NCBI GenBank assembly: GCA_036186865.1
Contig: AP025075.1
Location: forward strand, 16,697,733-16,761,732
Length of the DNA: 64,000 nucleotides
Direction of reading: 5' to 3'
Origin: Eustoma russellianum
Taxonomy: Eukaryota; Streptophyta; Magnoliopsida; Gentianales; Gentianaceae
Every line of letters starts with the position of its first letter. Within the stretch, counting starts at the first letter, position 1. Under the pieces are notes generated by a model. It ran no database searches. It had not been told where the DNA came from and saw only the letters and a list, made by a program, of their open reading frames with translations. Of this stretch, positions 24,301 to 34,915 are shown in pieces. Both the position numbers and the translations under genes were made by a program.

Positions 24301-25254
24301 TCGGCACTTCCAATGGAAGACTACATTGGTTGCTATGCGGCTGCTCGTCCTACTCGATGTCCCTTTTGCAAATTGCACTCAGCTACGGTTGATCATATAT
24401 TTCTTTATTGTCCTCCAGTGCGTCGTCTATGGGTTTTCTTTGCAACAGAGTTGAATGTCATCTCCCCAACAACGCTGACTCTCCGTCAATATTTGCTAGC
24501 ATGGTGGTTTCGCTCAACTAGCTCTTCAATTATTGGGGTTTTGAAAGCAGTGGTCCCGGGTATATTGGTACACAATATTTGGTGCAGTTACACCAACCTA
24601 GTGTATGGAGAGATGGCAAGTTTCTCGCCTACAGCTCTCCGTAATGCTACAAATTTCGATATTCACATGTGGTTCCAAACATTGCATGGATCCAAGCTAG
24701 CAGCAGGGCCTTCCCCATCTCTCCCCTGGATCCCTTATTTGCGGCCGCCCCGACTTAAAATCGTCAGATGGCTCACTCCACCGTCTGGGAAATTTAAAAT
24801 GAATGTTGATGCGGCAGTTGGCCGCCATTATTCGACAGGAGGGGTTATACTACGGGATCACTCGGGAACCTGCGTCCGAGCGATCTCTTTCAGGTTACCT
24901 CCTTGCACACCATTGATGGCGGAAATCCAAGCTTCTTTGTTCGGCCTACTCTATTTCCTTCCACTATATCGTACACTTGTCCTGGAGACTGACTGTGCTC
25001 AAATCACACTTCGATTACGTCAGCCACAAATAGTCTATGGCAATTATCATCTATGCCTGCTACAGGATTTAGTTAATACTCATCGATTGGAGGTTATCCA
25101 TGTCTATAGAGAGGCTAATATGGCAGCACATTACCTAGCCCAGCATGCTACGACGTCGCCAACTACGAGCTATTTTACAGCGCACAGTTTGCCTCCAATG
25201 GTCCGGGCGGCAGTTAATTTGGATCTATCGATCCCACATATACGCGTTCACTAA
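21395..25254 (+). pseudogene. LINE1 ORF2: endonuclease-reverse transcriptase-RNase H, one frameshift
   Basis: It starts with ATG at 21395, overlapping the ORF1 stop. The N-terminus is an endonuclease/exonuclease/phosphatase domain (LLIWNVRGLR; GGDFNTFR near 21787; RRLDWVF near 21959; TDHTPLL near 22040). Reverse transcriptase follows (FRPICLTN near 22913, KAFDRVSW near 23128, GVKQGDPLSPLLF near 23287). A one-base frameshift falls between about 23360 and 23425. The frame then continues with YADD (23431-23442), a zf-RVT region with CPFC...H...C near 24360, and an RNase H of the RVT_3 type (NVDAAVG near 24800, LETDC near 24981, AAHYLA near 25125). The length, about 1286 codons, is normal for a plant L1. 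With the single frameshift mended it would be a full ORF2, so the break looks recent. Confidence 0.88.
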
Positions 25255-25294
25255 ATTTGATCTTCCATATGGATTGGCATGTTCCTATGTTATA

Positions 25295-25654
25295 TGCCTG
25301 TATTTTGTTAAATACAGGCAGCCCCGGTGCGTTCACTACCCAATATATTTGCATGATAGATTATTTGCTAAATTCTGACACGATGGTTGTTTTCAATGCT
25401 GCATGGAAAACGTCACAAACGGTGTTACTCATGATGACGACGTTTCGCTTCACTGGTGTCTTCCATAAGGATTGGCACGTTTACAATGTCTCTGCCTGTA
25501 CCCTCCCAGGTATAGGCAGACTCGGTGAGTCCCGGATTCCTCATCTTCCATGTTCATTTTCTTTTGAGGCGAAATTATATACATATTGCGTCTTCCATAT
25601 GGATTGGCTCTTTTCTCTTCACTCTGCCTGTATCCTGCTAGGTACAGGCAGAGT
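25295..25654 (+). repeat. Three conserved hairpins in the LINE1 3' UTR
   Basis: Three copies of a segment containing CTTCCATATGGATTGGC followed by a stem-loop. The stems are TGCCTGTATT/AATACAGGCA (25295-25304 and 25311-25320), TCTGCCTGTACC/GGTATAGGCAGA (25491-25502 and 25509-25520, one G-T pair) and ACTCTGCCTGTA/TACAGGCAGAGT (25621-25632 and 25643-25654, extendable inward). Every loop is six bases (TTGTTA, CTCCCA, CTGCTA). LINE2 has one related hairpin at 40951-40976. Confidence 0.85.
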
Positions 25655-26031
25655 TGGTATGTTCATTTTCCCTTTTATAGCCACCCGATTGTTACGCATA
25701 CTATGTGGGTTTAATACTCTCTTACTTTTTGGTGATGCATGGACGGAGCCATCTTATGCTCGGCACAATCACGGACAGTTTTTTTAATGGACACTACTAC
25801 CCCATTCAGGTTGGCGGCCTCTACTCGGAGATTTCCTGGTCACTATGTTAGGTTCCTTGGTCAATGCTGCGGTTTCTGGCTATCGAAGATTTCATCGAGC
25901 ACATGCTGATTTTTGGATGTTCAATGCTCTTTTTCACTGTAATACTAGTCTCAGGCTTAGTTACTTTATCGGTAGCTCCTATCAGCATTCCAATGATATA
26001 AATATGTACGCTTTTTCCTTCGTCAAGGTTT

Positions 26032-26057
26032 TATCCACAAGGATGGTTTTACTTGAC
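26032..26057 (+). promoter_or_regulatory. LINE1 3'-terminal stem-loop
   Basis: GTCAAG (26032-26037) pairs with CTTGAC (26052-26057). The loop region contains ATCCACAAGGAT, itself able to pair. The same block in LINE2 (41449-41484) reads GCCAAG/CTTGGC, a compensatory T-A to C-G exchange. In LINEs, 3'-terminal stem-loops can be the recognition site for the element's own reverse transcriptase; that role is inferred here. Confidence 0.65.
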
Positions 26058-26197
26058 AAGGTTTTAATGCGGCATATCATATACTCACTGGATGCTGATA
26101 ATCGCATACGGCTACTACATTCTTTTCTGTACTACGGTTTTCCTCTGCCACAAGGAGAGGCATATTTTTAATAAAATGTTTCTTTTATAAAAAAAAA

Positions 26198-26228
<31 letters not shown>

Positions 26229-26320
26229 TGTTGTTGCCGTACTAACAAGTTATGAAGCGTTAAAGCTTACATCATATGGCAAACATTTGTTGTCTTTGTA
26301 CTATTTTCAGGTGCCACAAT

Positions 26321-26480
26321 TAATAAAAAAGCATGATTTATGGGGAGAGAGAGCATGATTTAAGGGGGAGCACATGACGATATAAAATTCTAAATTCAAA
26401 TTTGTGCGTAATTGGAGGGAGAATGATCACATGTAAATCATGAACCAATGTTATTTTGTAAATCATCAAAAGGGGGAGAT
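26321..26480 (+). other. Second copy of Copia A pre-LTR region with polypurine tract
   Basis: The text parallels 19630-19788 (GCATGATTTAAGGGGGAG; AAAGGGGGAGAT before the LTR). It joins the truncated LTR to its left at about 26320. This second polypurine tract shows that at least two internal regions existed in the complex. Confidence 0.75.
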
Positions 26481-29217
26481 TGTTGAGAAAAAAGGTTTGA
26501 GTGATTTACAAATACATGATTTAAGTGCTACGTGTTTACGAAATGCATGAATAAATTATTACTTGACGCGTTTATATGATAAACATGATTTATATGCTTA
26601 TACATATTGTTTCCGTACTAACAAGCCATGAAGCGTTAAAGGTTACATCATATGGCAAACATTTGTTGTCTTTATACTATTTTCAGGTGCCACAATTGAT
26701 GAACTAAACTAGTTCATTAAGTGGAATGCTTAAGTTAATGAACTAAATAGTTCATTAAATGGAGACATATTTACTGGAAGCGATATGACAACAAATTTGG
26801 AAATAGAAAGTCTTCTCCGCATATGAATTCACACGCCTATTATATATTTGATATATATATTCATATATTTTTAAAAAGGCACAATACACATATATTCCGA
26901 CGTACCACCGACACGTTACATATATTACAAACGTACGTCGAGGCCACATCACTATATACACCTCATATTTATGAGTATATTCAGGTTTTATATCATATAT
27001 TATAAGTCATGGTGACGTCAAAATTATAACGGCATGTTACAAGGTCATAAACCGAAAATTGTTGTATCGGGTGACTACCGACACTTCACCGACATGTCAC
27101 GTACTTGCCATATAAAGATGGCCAGCCCATATACATCAAAAATAGCAAACATTCTCGTGGCTCACTTGTTAATATCAGACACTAAATCATTCCATGTTGG
27201 CGCACACAAATCACCCATAATTTATGCTAAATTTGTGAATAATTCAAACTCAACTTCATTAGTGCACATGTGGCATTTTTACTTAATAAATTGGAGCTGA
27301 ATATACACTTTATTTTATGTATATTATGTGTGACATGATATATATTATATGCGCAAGAAGTTTGAATTTAATCGGAGAAAAATCGCGTAATCAACAAAAG
27401 TTGAAAATTCGGTTTTCTATGAACATACACACATGGTACGTTTTTGAGTCATAGATGTAACGTGTATCTAGACACATTTTACACATTCAAGACATGTTAA
27501 AGTGTTCTAGTAAATTCAAAATAGGGCTGATTGTTATTTACCATATATGTGTAAATATTGTGCGTTATTTGACAAAGCTTACCAAAATGAAATTTCAGCA
27601 CATGTCCATTCATTCTACACGCCTATTTCATCTTGATTGGATCACAGGTGGAGCTTATTTGGCATTTAAATTGGTGGATAATATGACACACAAGATTGGT
27701 GACATAGAAGAGGCACCACACAAGGAAAGTACTCAAAAGAGACACATGTTGAAAATTTCAGCACATGTCTCTTAAGGTGGCGATTTTGTGGTAGTAATTG
27801 TCCTCAATTTGTCTCCCAAATTCAAGGGATTGAAATGTGATAGTATGGTAATGTTTTGACTAAATTTGAGCACATTTTTTGTGAGTTTTTTTGGTAGAAT
27901 TTACAGCTCATTAAAGGATGCCAAGTTGGACCAATCAACAAGTAACAAGTAAGCAAGGTCAAGTCATCCTTCCAATCATGTTGCGCCAAGTAAGCAAGAT
28001 GGTGTCATCTCTACACAAGACAGTCTTCAAAGGACATTAAATAGAATTCTCAAGAAGGAAGAAGCCCTATTCGGGGTGGCCAAGTGGAAATAAAAAGGGA
28101 AGAATAGTGCAAACAAGGCCAAGGCAACAACTCATATTCTCTCAAGTGCAAAAAGCTATATGAATTCCTTCTTCTCCTTTTCTTTCTTCTTCTTCTTCTT
28201 CTCTCAAGCCTATTGTTCATATAGTCCATATTGTATAGGCTTTGAATATATCACCCATACACATTCATTTTTGTAAAAGGTTGATCAATGTGTGATCAAA
28301 CCTTCATTCGATCGGTGGTGATATTCCTGATTGATTTGCTTGTTTGTTTCGATTGTAAAAGGATGGAGTTTTTGTTTAACTTTAGTCACCCTTGTGGTAA
28401 GGTGATTTTGGTATTTAGTGATAACCAAAGAAGGTGTCCTCGAAGATCAGAGTAGGTTGATTTAACCAAACCAGTATAAAATCTTGGTGTTCTTTCTTTA
28501 CTACACTTTACTTTCAGTTTCTAGTTTTCTGTATTGATTTTGTTGCAACATTAAAAATAGTAAAAAAAATTTCAAAAATTATAAAGATCTCGAAACTCAT
28601 CAAGAAGGTAAGGTTTCACATCAAGATCGAAAGAAAGCTCCTTGATCGGCCTCTCAAACGGGACTCCTTTGTCCCCATCAACGTATTCGTTGAAAATGAG
28701 TGTAACGATTCGTTGAACTATTGCATAAAAATATTCACATATCCTAGATTTCATTTGGTGTAAGTTTCAACTCATTTGGATAGGTATAAGTTAGTCAAAC
28801 ATGAATAGTTCTGGGACTAGTGCAATCTGATTTTTAGATTTGCAAAAGTTGAGAACATTAACGTGGTTGGCGTTCAAAAACTGTTTCAACCCACTAAAAT
28901 AAATATCTCGAGGGTCTTGTCATAAAAGTTTTAGACCATTTGGAGTAATCAATTAGTAGGAATAAATTTTTCAAGGGGTTAGGAGTGATGTTTAATTTGA
29001 AATTTTTATGAGACACTCAAAACATCTAAGAGTACATTCTCACCGAATTTCATAATTTCTGGATGTCTGCAACTAGATCATTTAAATAGTTCAAATCAGG
29101 ATCTGAAAACAGAAATTGTTTTCAGAAGTGAGGTTTTTGGTCCAAAAGTTTTAAAAAACCAAAATTTCCGCACTCAGTATTGAAACCCCCTTCTAGTGGT
29201 GCTATACAAATCCTACA
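26481..29217 (+). repeat. LTR-A copy (2737 bp) before the second gag
   Basis: It starts TGTTGAGAAAAAAGG after a polypurine tract and ends CAAATCCTACA. A primer-binding site begins at 29220. It is bordered on the left like a 3' LTR and on the right like a 5' LTR, so it joins two internal regions in tandem. This is the clearest uninterrupted copy for defining the family. Near 28585-28725 it has a block of about 140 bp (CTCGAAACTCATC...) not seen in the other copies, probably a small insertion. Confidence 0.85.
26699..26758. repeat. Double palindrome in LTR-A
   Basis: Two adjacent inverted repeats: ATGAACTA/TAGTTCAT (26699-26706 and 26710-26717) and TTAATGAACTA/TAGTTCATTAA (26735-26745 and 26748-26758, two-base loop). 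The pair is present in every LTR-A copy that covers this region (about 1259, 9292, 30239 and, inverted, 54969). Confidence 0.85.
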
Positions 29218-29219
29218 AA

Positions 29220-29239
29220 TGGTATCAGAGTGCAGGCAC
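29220..29239 (+). other. Primer-binding site of the second Copia A unit
   Basis: TGGTATCAGAGTGCAGG begins two bases after the LTR end. Its first 11-12 bases match the standard initiator tRNA-Met complement. Confidence 0.9.
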
Positions 29240-29273
29240 ATTCACTACAAGGAGGTCTAACAATCTTTGTGAA

Positions 29274-29714
29274 ATGGCATCCACTAGTTATGAAACGGAG
29301 CAAGAAGGAATGTCAACTGTAAGGCCTCCTCTTTTCGATGGTGAGTTTTTTATACAACGGAAACTTAGAATGAAACTTTTCTTTATGGCTATTGAGATAG
29401 ACTTATGGTCCATCATAGAAGACGGTCCTTTTGTTCCGTCTAAAATAACTACGATTGATAGCGTTACGTTAGAAGTAGTAAAGCCTAACCAAGAGTATAC
29501 CGTACACGATAAAAAGAGATTAAGTATGAATGCCAAGGCTATGCAACTTCTTTTAAATGACCTATGTAAAAGTGAATCAAGCTATGTGTCTAATTGCTCT
29601 AATGCTCAAGAGATGTGGAGAATTCTTAAAATGAAACATGAAGGGACTAGTCAAGTTAAAGAGTCTAAAATAAATGTGCTTATGTCTGCTCTTAAGTCTT
29701 TCAAGTTATTACCA
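29274..29714 (+). pseudogene. Second Copia A gag, N-terminal part, truncated
   Basis: ATG at 29274 starts MASTSYETEQEGM. The frame is open through the UBN2-type gag domain (SMNAKAMQLLLNDL; EMWRILKMKHEG). At 29714 (KSFKLLP, matching 17997-18012 in the first copy) the sequence switches to the last 23 bp of a G1 LTR. The junction shares three bases (CCA), typical of end joining. This copy is useful because it keeps the 63 bp lost at the B1 insertion and the A-runs that are shortened in the first copy. Confidence 0.82.
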
Positions 29715-30023
29715 GTATCGGGCCGGGACGCTACAGGTGGTATCATCTATCTTAGAAACTTAGGTTCATGATCTTTTAGCAATTTAAGATGTGATTTCTC
29801 CTTAAGTTTGATCCTTACGTATAGGCTGATGCACTGATGGTGATCGCACAGGGGTATGCCCAGCAGCAGCATCCTCTGCCTCCTCCGCCACTGCTGCATA
29901 ATATCCGGTTCTTCTATGGAGAGATGAGGAAGATCAGGGTTTCGAGTTTGGGGGAAGTACCAACTCCGAGGAGGCTCTGCATTGGTTGGCTGAGGTAGAG
30001 AAATGCTTCAGGCTGGTGCAAGT
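29713..30023 (+). pseudogene. Duplicated G1 5' segment (LTR end, leader, gag piece)
   Basis: It carries the LTR terminus CAGTATCGGGCCGGGACG..., the TGGTATCA primer-binding remnant, leader text and gag up to GGCTGGTGCAAGT. It parallels 8502-9069 but lacks about 263 bp (8609-8872), including the gag start codon. It ends at the same base as 9069 and is followed by the same LTR-A. The shared junction means this is a copy of the already interrupted G1, not a separate insertion. Confidence 0.8.
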
Positions 30024-30554
30024 TGTTGAGAAAAAAGTTTTGAGTGATTTACAAAATGCATGATTTAAATGCTACGTGTTTACAAAATGCATGAATAAAT
30101 TATTACTTGACACGTTTATGTGATAAACATGCTCTATATGCTTATATATATTGTTGCCGTACTAACAAGCCATGAAGCGTTAAAGCTTCCATCATATGGC
30201 AAACAATTGTTGGCTTTGTACTGTTTTCACATGCCACAATTAATGAACTAAACTAGTTCATTAAGGGGAATTCTTAAGTTAATGAACTAAATAGTTCATT
30301 AAATGGAGACATATTTGGTGCAGGCTATATGGCAACAAATTTAGAAATGGAAAGCCTTCTCCCCATATGAATTCACACGCCTATTATATATATTTGATAT
30401 ATATATATATATTCAATATTCTCAGAAAATGATGCTGCCCTTTCCAGCGCTCCCATGGCGATCGGCGTAGTCGCCGTCGTCGATTTTCTTCGATCACCTC
30501 CATTGCTTTCCACCTCTCTCTTTTTCCGGCGAGTCTGCCATCACCCTCAACCAC

Positions 30555-31922
30555 ATGGCGGCTTCTTCATCCGCACAACCACCCGCAATGCCATCAGCCC
30601 CACTGCCCTCAGCCGCGATCGCGGCACCACATCCACCTCTCATGCAATCCTTCGCCTGGTTGTTCAGATCCGCGGCAGAGCCAATCAAACTGAAGGATAT
30701 CCAGAAATATAAGGGCAGCTCCATGATCACCTTCACCGATGAAGAAATTCATTCATTAGCCGCCCCATATCGATTCACATTGGTGGGCACTTTTTGGTAT
30801 GGACGACTGCCATTAGCAACGATATGGGCCGCCATTGATCGGAAAGGTTTCACAGGAGCAGTAAAGGTTGGCCTTTTAGACGCAACACACATCGTACTCC
30901 ATTTTGATCAAGAACAGGACTACATCTGATGCTTCTACAGAAGAGGTTGGATCATCTCTGGTAAGCATATGAGAATCACCAAATGGACACCGGATTATGA
31001 TCCCGCAGTTGAGGTGCCCATTGTTCCAATCTAGGTGTCATTCCTGGGTCTTCCAATACACATGCATTGTAAAGATGCCCTTTTTCAAGTGGCGGCTATG
31101 TTAGGAGAGCCATTGAAATTAGATTCAGCCACCGTCACGATGAACCGCCCTTCGGTAGCGCGCGTGTGCATTGAACTGGACGTTTTTAAGGAGCTCCCTC
31201 ATCGAGTATTCATCCAGACATCATCTCGGGTTATACTGCAGACGGTGGAGTACGAGGATTTGCCAAAATATTGTGACCAATGTTATCGACTGGGCCATGT
31301 CGCTGCAGACTGCGGCAAACAAAATGCAAAACAGTCGGCTGCTGCAGATGATAAGCCAACGGCTAAGCAGACGGTAAACCCTAAACAGCCGGTGGACAAA
31401 TCTAAAAATCAACGTTGGACACCCAAAAAGTAGGGACCATCAACCAAACCACAGGGACCTGAATCTTCAGAGCAACACTTAGAGGCTGTATTGCCTCTTT
31501 CGCAGCCCATGACAGAAGCACCAGAAATAATGATTCCTCTATCACCGGACATGGCTGCACCCCTGGAAGTTTCCGATGTTCAGGACATATCCAGACTTAA
31601 AGGAGTTGACGATTGTATAGTAGGAGATATCCCGGACAAATTTGTAGCTGGTTTTTACTTGGACAATGAAGTAGACCCTCCTCAGCAAGAAAACAGACTG
31701 GATGACCTTGATCAGAGCTGCGCAGAACACATCGCTCATACCGTGGAGGCCGCTTATGTTGATACTCATTTGAATGACCAAACAATGGTGAACCCTCTTG
31801 ATCCGCAGCTGTCTCAGGGGCAACGAATTTTAAGACGGGCTCATGACAATCCCACCTCTCCTAGAATAACAAGGTTACGTGCCGCCCACCTCTCAAATTC
31901 TTTTGATGTATTGTCACAATGA
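30555..31922 (+). pseudogene. LINE2 ORF1 (DUF4283/CCHC), three in-frame stops
   Basis: One frame runs from ATG 30555 (MAASSSAQPP) to the stop at 31920-31922. It is interrupted by TGA (30927), TAG (31032) and TAG (31431). The matched region of LINE1 suggests CGA to TGA and TGG to TAG for the first two, both C-to-T type changes. DUF4283 landmarks are YRFTLVGTFWYGRLPL and FLGLPIHMH. The zinc knuckle CDQCYRLGHVAADC lies near 31272-31313. The frame itself is not shifted over 456 codons, so the decay is by point substitution. The stop overlaps ORF2 as ATGA, as in LINE1. Confidence 0.83.
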
Positions 31923-34208
31923 AGATACTATTATGGAATGTTCGTGGCATTCGTCATCTTTTACTCGATTACTATCACTAACACGAAAATATAGCATACA
32001 TGCTTTAGTCGTTATTGAGCCAAAACTTAGGCTCACATCTTTAATTTCTTATCAACTGCAACTGGGTTTCTCTAAATCGATATCTACTTGTAATGATCAA
32101 ATTTGGATTTTTTGGAAGGAATCTATCTTGAGTCAGGAGGGGAGCGTCATGGACATCAACATCATTCGATAAAGTTTCGGTGGCTTGCCTCTGGAGAATA
32201 TTTTTGGCTGACAGCGGTATATGGGCGTCACTCTATTTTAGAGCGCCGTATATTATGGGAACAATTGGAGCATTTTCATGCGGAGAATGCCATACCTTGG
32301 TTACTAGGCGGAGACTACAATACTTTCAGAACTTTGGAAGAGCATCGTGGCAGATCCCAACCTTCACTACGCACTCTCTAGGACTTCAATGATTTTATCC
32401 AACGTTGTCATTTGCAGGAGGTTCCTTATCAAGGATCAAATTTCACCTGGTCTGATGGACGTGGCTTAGGCCGTGTGTGCCGACGCCTTGATCTTTTCCT
32501 AACATCATTATCTTTTTTGGATTTATTTCCAATTATGCAAGTACAACATCTATCACGAGCTACTTCTGACCATGCTCCATTACTTTTGACATGCGACATT
32601 GAAGGCCCAAGAGCTCCATCAGCCTTTCGCTATTTAGATGCTTGGGAAACACATGCAGACTTCCATGATTTCGTCACCCATTGATGGCAAACATACCGAA
32701 CGGTTGGAGGCATGTGGGGACTACACAAGAAATTGTCTCTTTTGCGGCGAGACCTAAAGCAGTGGAATAAAGATACGTTTGGTAACATCTTTGATGCCGT
32801 ATCCCATACGGAATCGTTGGTGAAAACTGTAGAAATTCAACACGATGAGGCACCTATGGAGATCAGGCGAGCACTATATCACAAACGAATAGCGGAACTC
32901 AAACTTGCTCAAAACCGTGCCTTTCTTTTTTAGAAGCAAAAGGCAAATGTTAAGTGGCTGAAAGAAGGTGACGCGAACACATCATTTTTCCACCAAACTG
33001 TCAAAGATAAACGTTGCAGACAGAACATTCGGAGAATTTTGTCATCAGAAGGGACAGAATACACACAGCCGAATGATACTGCGGCTGAGGCTGTTCGGTA
33101 CTTTTCAAAATTGTTTGCAGAGGAACCAATCTCTGATTGTGACGCCATACTACAGTATATACCTGCATTGATTGGTTCAAGCGATAATCTTATGTTACAA
33201 GCGATCCCATCACTAACCGAGGAGAAGATGGCGGTTTGGGATCTCAGTCCCACAAGCGCAGCGGGGCCTGATGGCTAGTCGGGGTCTTTTTATCAAAAAT
33301 TCTGGCATATTATTCAGCATGATGTTCACAAGGCGGTCCAGGAATTTTAATTGGGTATTCGAATGCCAAAACCAACAGCTGCGGCCATAATGGTACTCAT
33401 ACCAAAGGTCGTTAACCCCCAAACATTTGCAGATTTTCGTCCAATATGCCTCACCAACTTTATTTCTAAAGTGATTACAAGATTGCTTGCATCCTACCTT
33501 GCCAACATTTTACCGAAATTAATCTCATCAGAGCAAGCAGGATTCATGAAAGGTCGGGGCGTCACAGAGCAGGTACTGCTTGCGCAGGAAATGGTTCATG
33601 TTCTTGATAAACGCACAAGAGGAGGTCAAATCATTGTCAAGTTAGATATAACCAAGGCTTTCGACTGTGTAAGTTGGAAATATTTGCAGTTACTTTTATG
33701 TAAAATGGGCATGCACGCACGACTTGTCAGGATCATCATAAAAATTTAAGTATGACCAATTGCTCTATTCTTCTCAATGGTGCTTTGACTGCTTCTTTCA
33801 CTCTTGCCGAGGTGTCAAACAGGGTGACCCCTTATCGCCGTTGTTGTTTATCCTATCTTCTGAAGGTTTCTCACGAGGACTTAAACACCATTTTCAAACG
33901 GGATATATTTTGAGATTCAATACAGGCCATGTGAAATGTGTTTCGCATTTGGGATTTGCCGATGATCTCCTAATTTTCTTAAACGGGACCGCGAAACCTA
34001 GCCTGATTTTGAAACTTTCTAGATGCATACCAGCAAGCGTCAGGCCAACTGGTTAATTACAGCAAAAGTCAACTTGTTCTAGGCCAAGGAGCCTCATCCA
34101 ATAACACGCTGCAGGCCATGGGTATACGCTCAACCTCTTTGCCCGTTAAATATTTAGGCTCATATTTGTACAAGGGAATCAACAAAGCTAGATACTGTAT
34201 CCCCCTGC

Positions 34209-34213
34209 TCAAT
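34209..34213. repeat. Probable target-site duplication of B2 (TCAAT / TTAAT)
   Basis: TCAAT precedes B2 and TTAAT follows it at 39352-39356. The one mismatch fits mutation after insertion. Flanking LINE2 text reads on across the pair in comparison with LINE1. Confidence 0.6.
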
Positions 34214-34915
34214 TGTAGCGCCCCGCACCTGGCCTTGTCCAGATACGGTGCACCCGCCGTACTTCATTAAGAAGAGTACAAAGCGTCATGCGTAACATGC
34301 GAAAATCCATAACATAAGTCGTGGACTTCCATGCTAACATTTAACATGGTAGTAAAATTTAGGCAGAATTAAAACTTTTCAAATTAAACATGCATTACGA
34401 AATAACTAAGTCCCCAAAGTAGCAGTCTCACAAACGTCATAATCAAATTCCAAAGAGTTCAAACATAGTCATAATACAACCATCTCGGCAGCACAAAAGT
34501 CCTTAAGCTTAGCCCCCTTCATATCTCCTCGCCTATGGATATGGTACCCTCGGCTCATCTTCGATCCATTTTATCTTGGCATTATCTGGGGAAAAATAAA
34601 GTGTGAGTGATAAAAATCACCCAGCAAGAATACAATAAACGACCATGAAATACATAAAGAATCATAACATGAATGTATTACCCCGAAAACCTCAAATAAT
34701 CGTAATTCATACCTGATCTTAAATCCTGAGCTTGCTTGACGTTCGGCTTAAGCATGTTTTTAGGTAATGCTATACCAATAATAACTTATAACCATTAACT
34801 GTAACATGCAACAGATCCTCATGATCGTGAGTTATGCAAGATGCAATGCATGATGTCATGTCATGTCAAAACATCATTTTGGTCCCATAAAGTAACATGT
34901 CGTAAAACAGAGTGT

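Larger units (their letters stand above)
19934..26207 (+). mobile_element. LINE1: near-complete L1-type LINE
   Basis: This is a 6.3-kb non-LTR retrotransposon in the (TA)n tract of LTR-A. It has a short 5' UTR, ORF1 (20106-21398), ORF2 (21395-25254, one frameshift), a structured 3' UTR of about 0.9 kb and an A-rich tail at about 26188-26207. The flanking copies of TATATATATTGTT (ending at 19933 and about 26232) form the target-site duplication, though the repeat tract blurs its exact length. The near-intact state suggests it is younger than LINE2. Confidence 0.88.
19789..26320 (+). repeat. Truncated 3' LTR-A, interrupted by LINE1
   Basis: It begins TGTTGCAAAAAACGG and follows LTR-A text to a (TA)n tract at about 19907-19929, where LINE1 is inserted. 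After LINE1 the LTR continues (GCCGTACTAACAAG at about 26235) to CCACAATTAAT near 26320. There it joins the pre-polypurine-tract region of another copy, so the rest of this LTR is deleted. The join shares only a few A bases. Confidence 0.8.

Noticed and set aside
25257..25787. A 176-codon frame after LINE1 ORF2, and a 172-codon frame at a similar place in LINE2 (40976-41494), as a possible ORF3
   Set aside because: The two predicted proteins show no similarity to each other. The LINE1 frame's internal repeats simply translate the hairpin-bearing DNA repeats.
27034..27300. An 88-codon open frame recurring in LTR-A copies (also 9644-9910 and 41844-42110), and a 93-codon one (27494, 42304; related frames at 10104 and, minus, 53955)
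   Set aside because: They recur because the LTRs are close copies. The frames are not open in the complete LTR at 1041-4062, carry no domain I recognise and cross LTR signals.
29220..29231. A tRNA gene near the TGGTATCAGAG sites
   Set aside because: Only the short complement to the tRNA 3' end is present, in the position of retrotransposon primer-binding sites; there is no cloverleaf.
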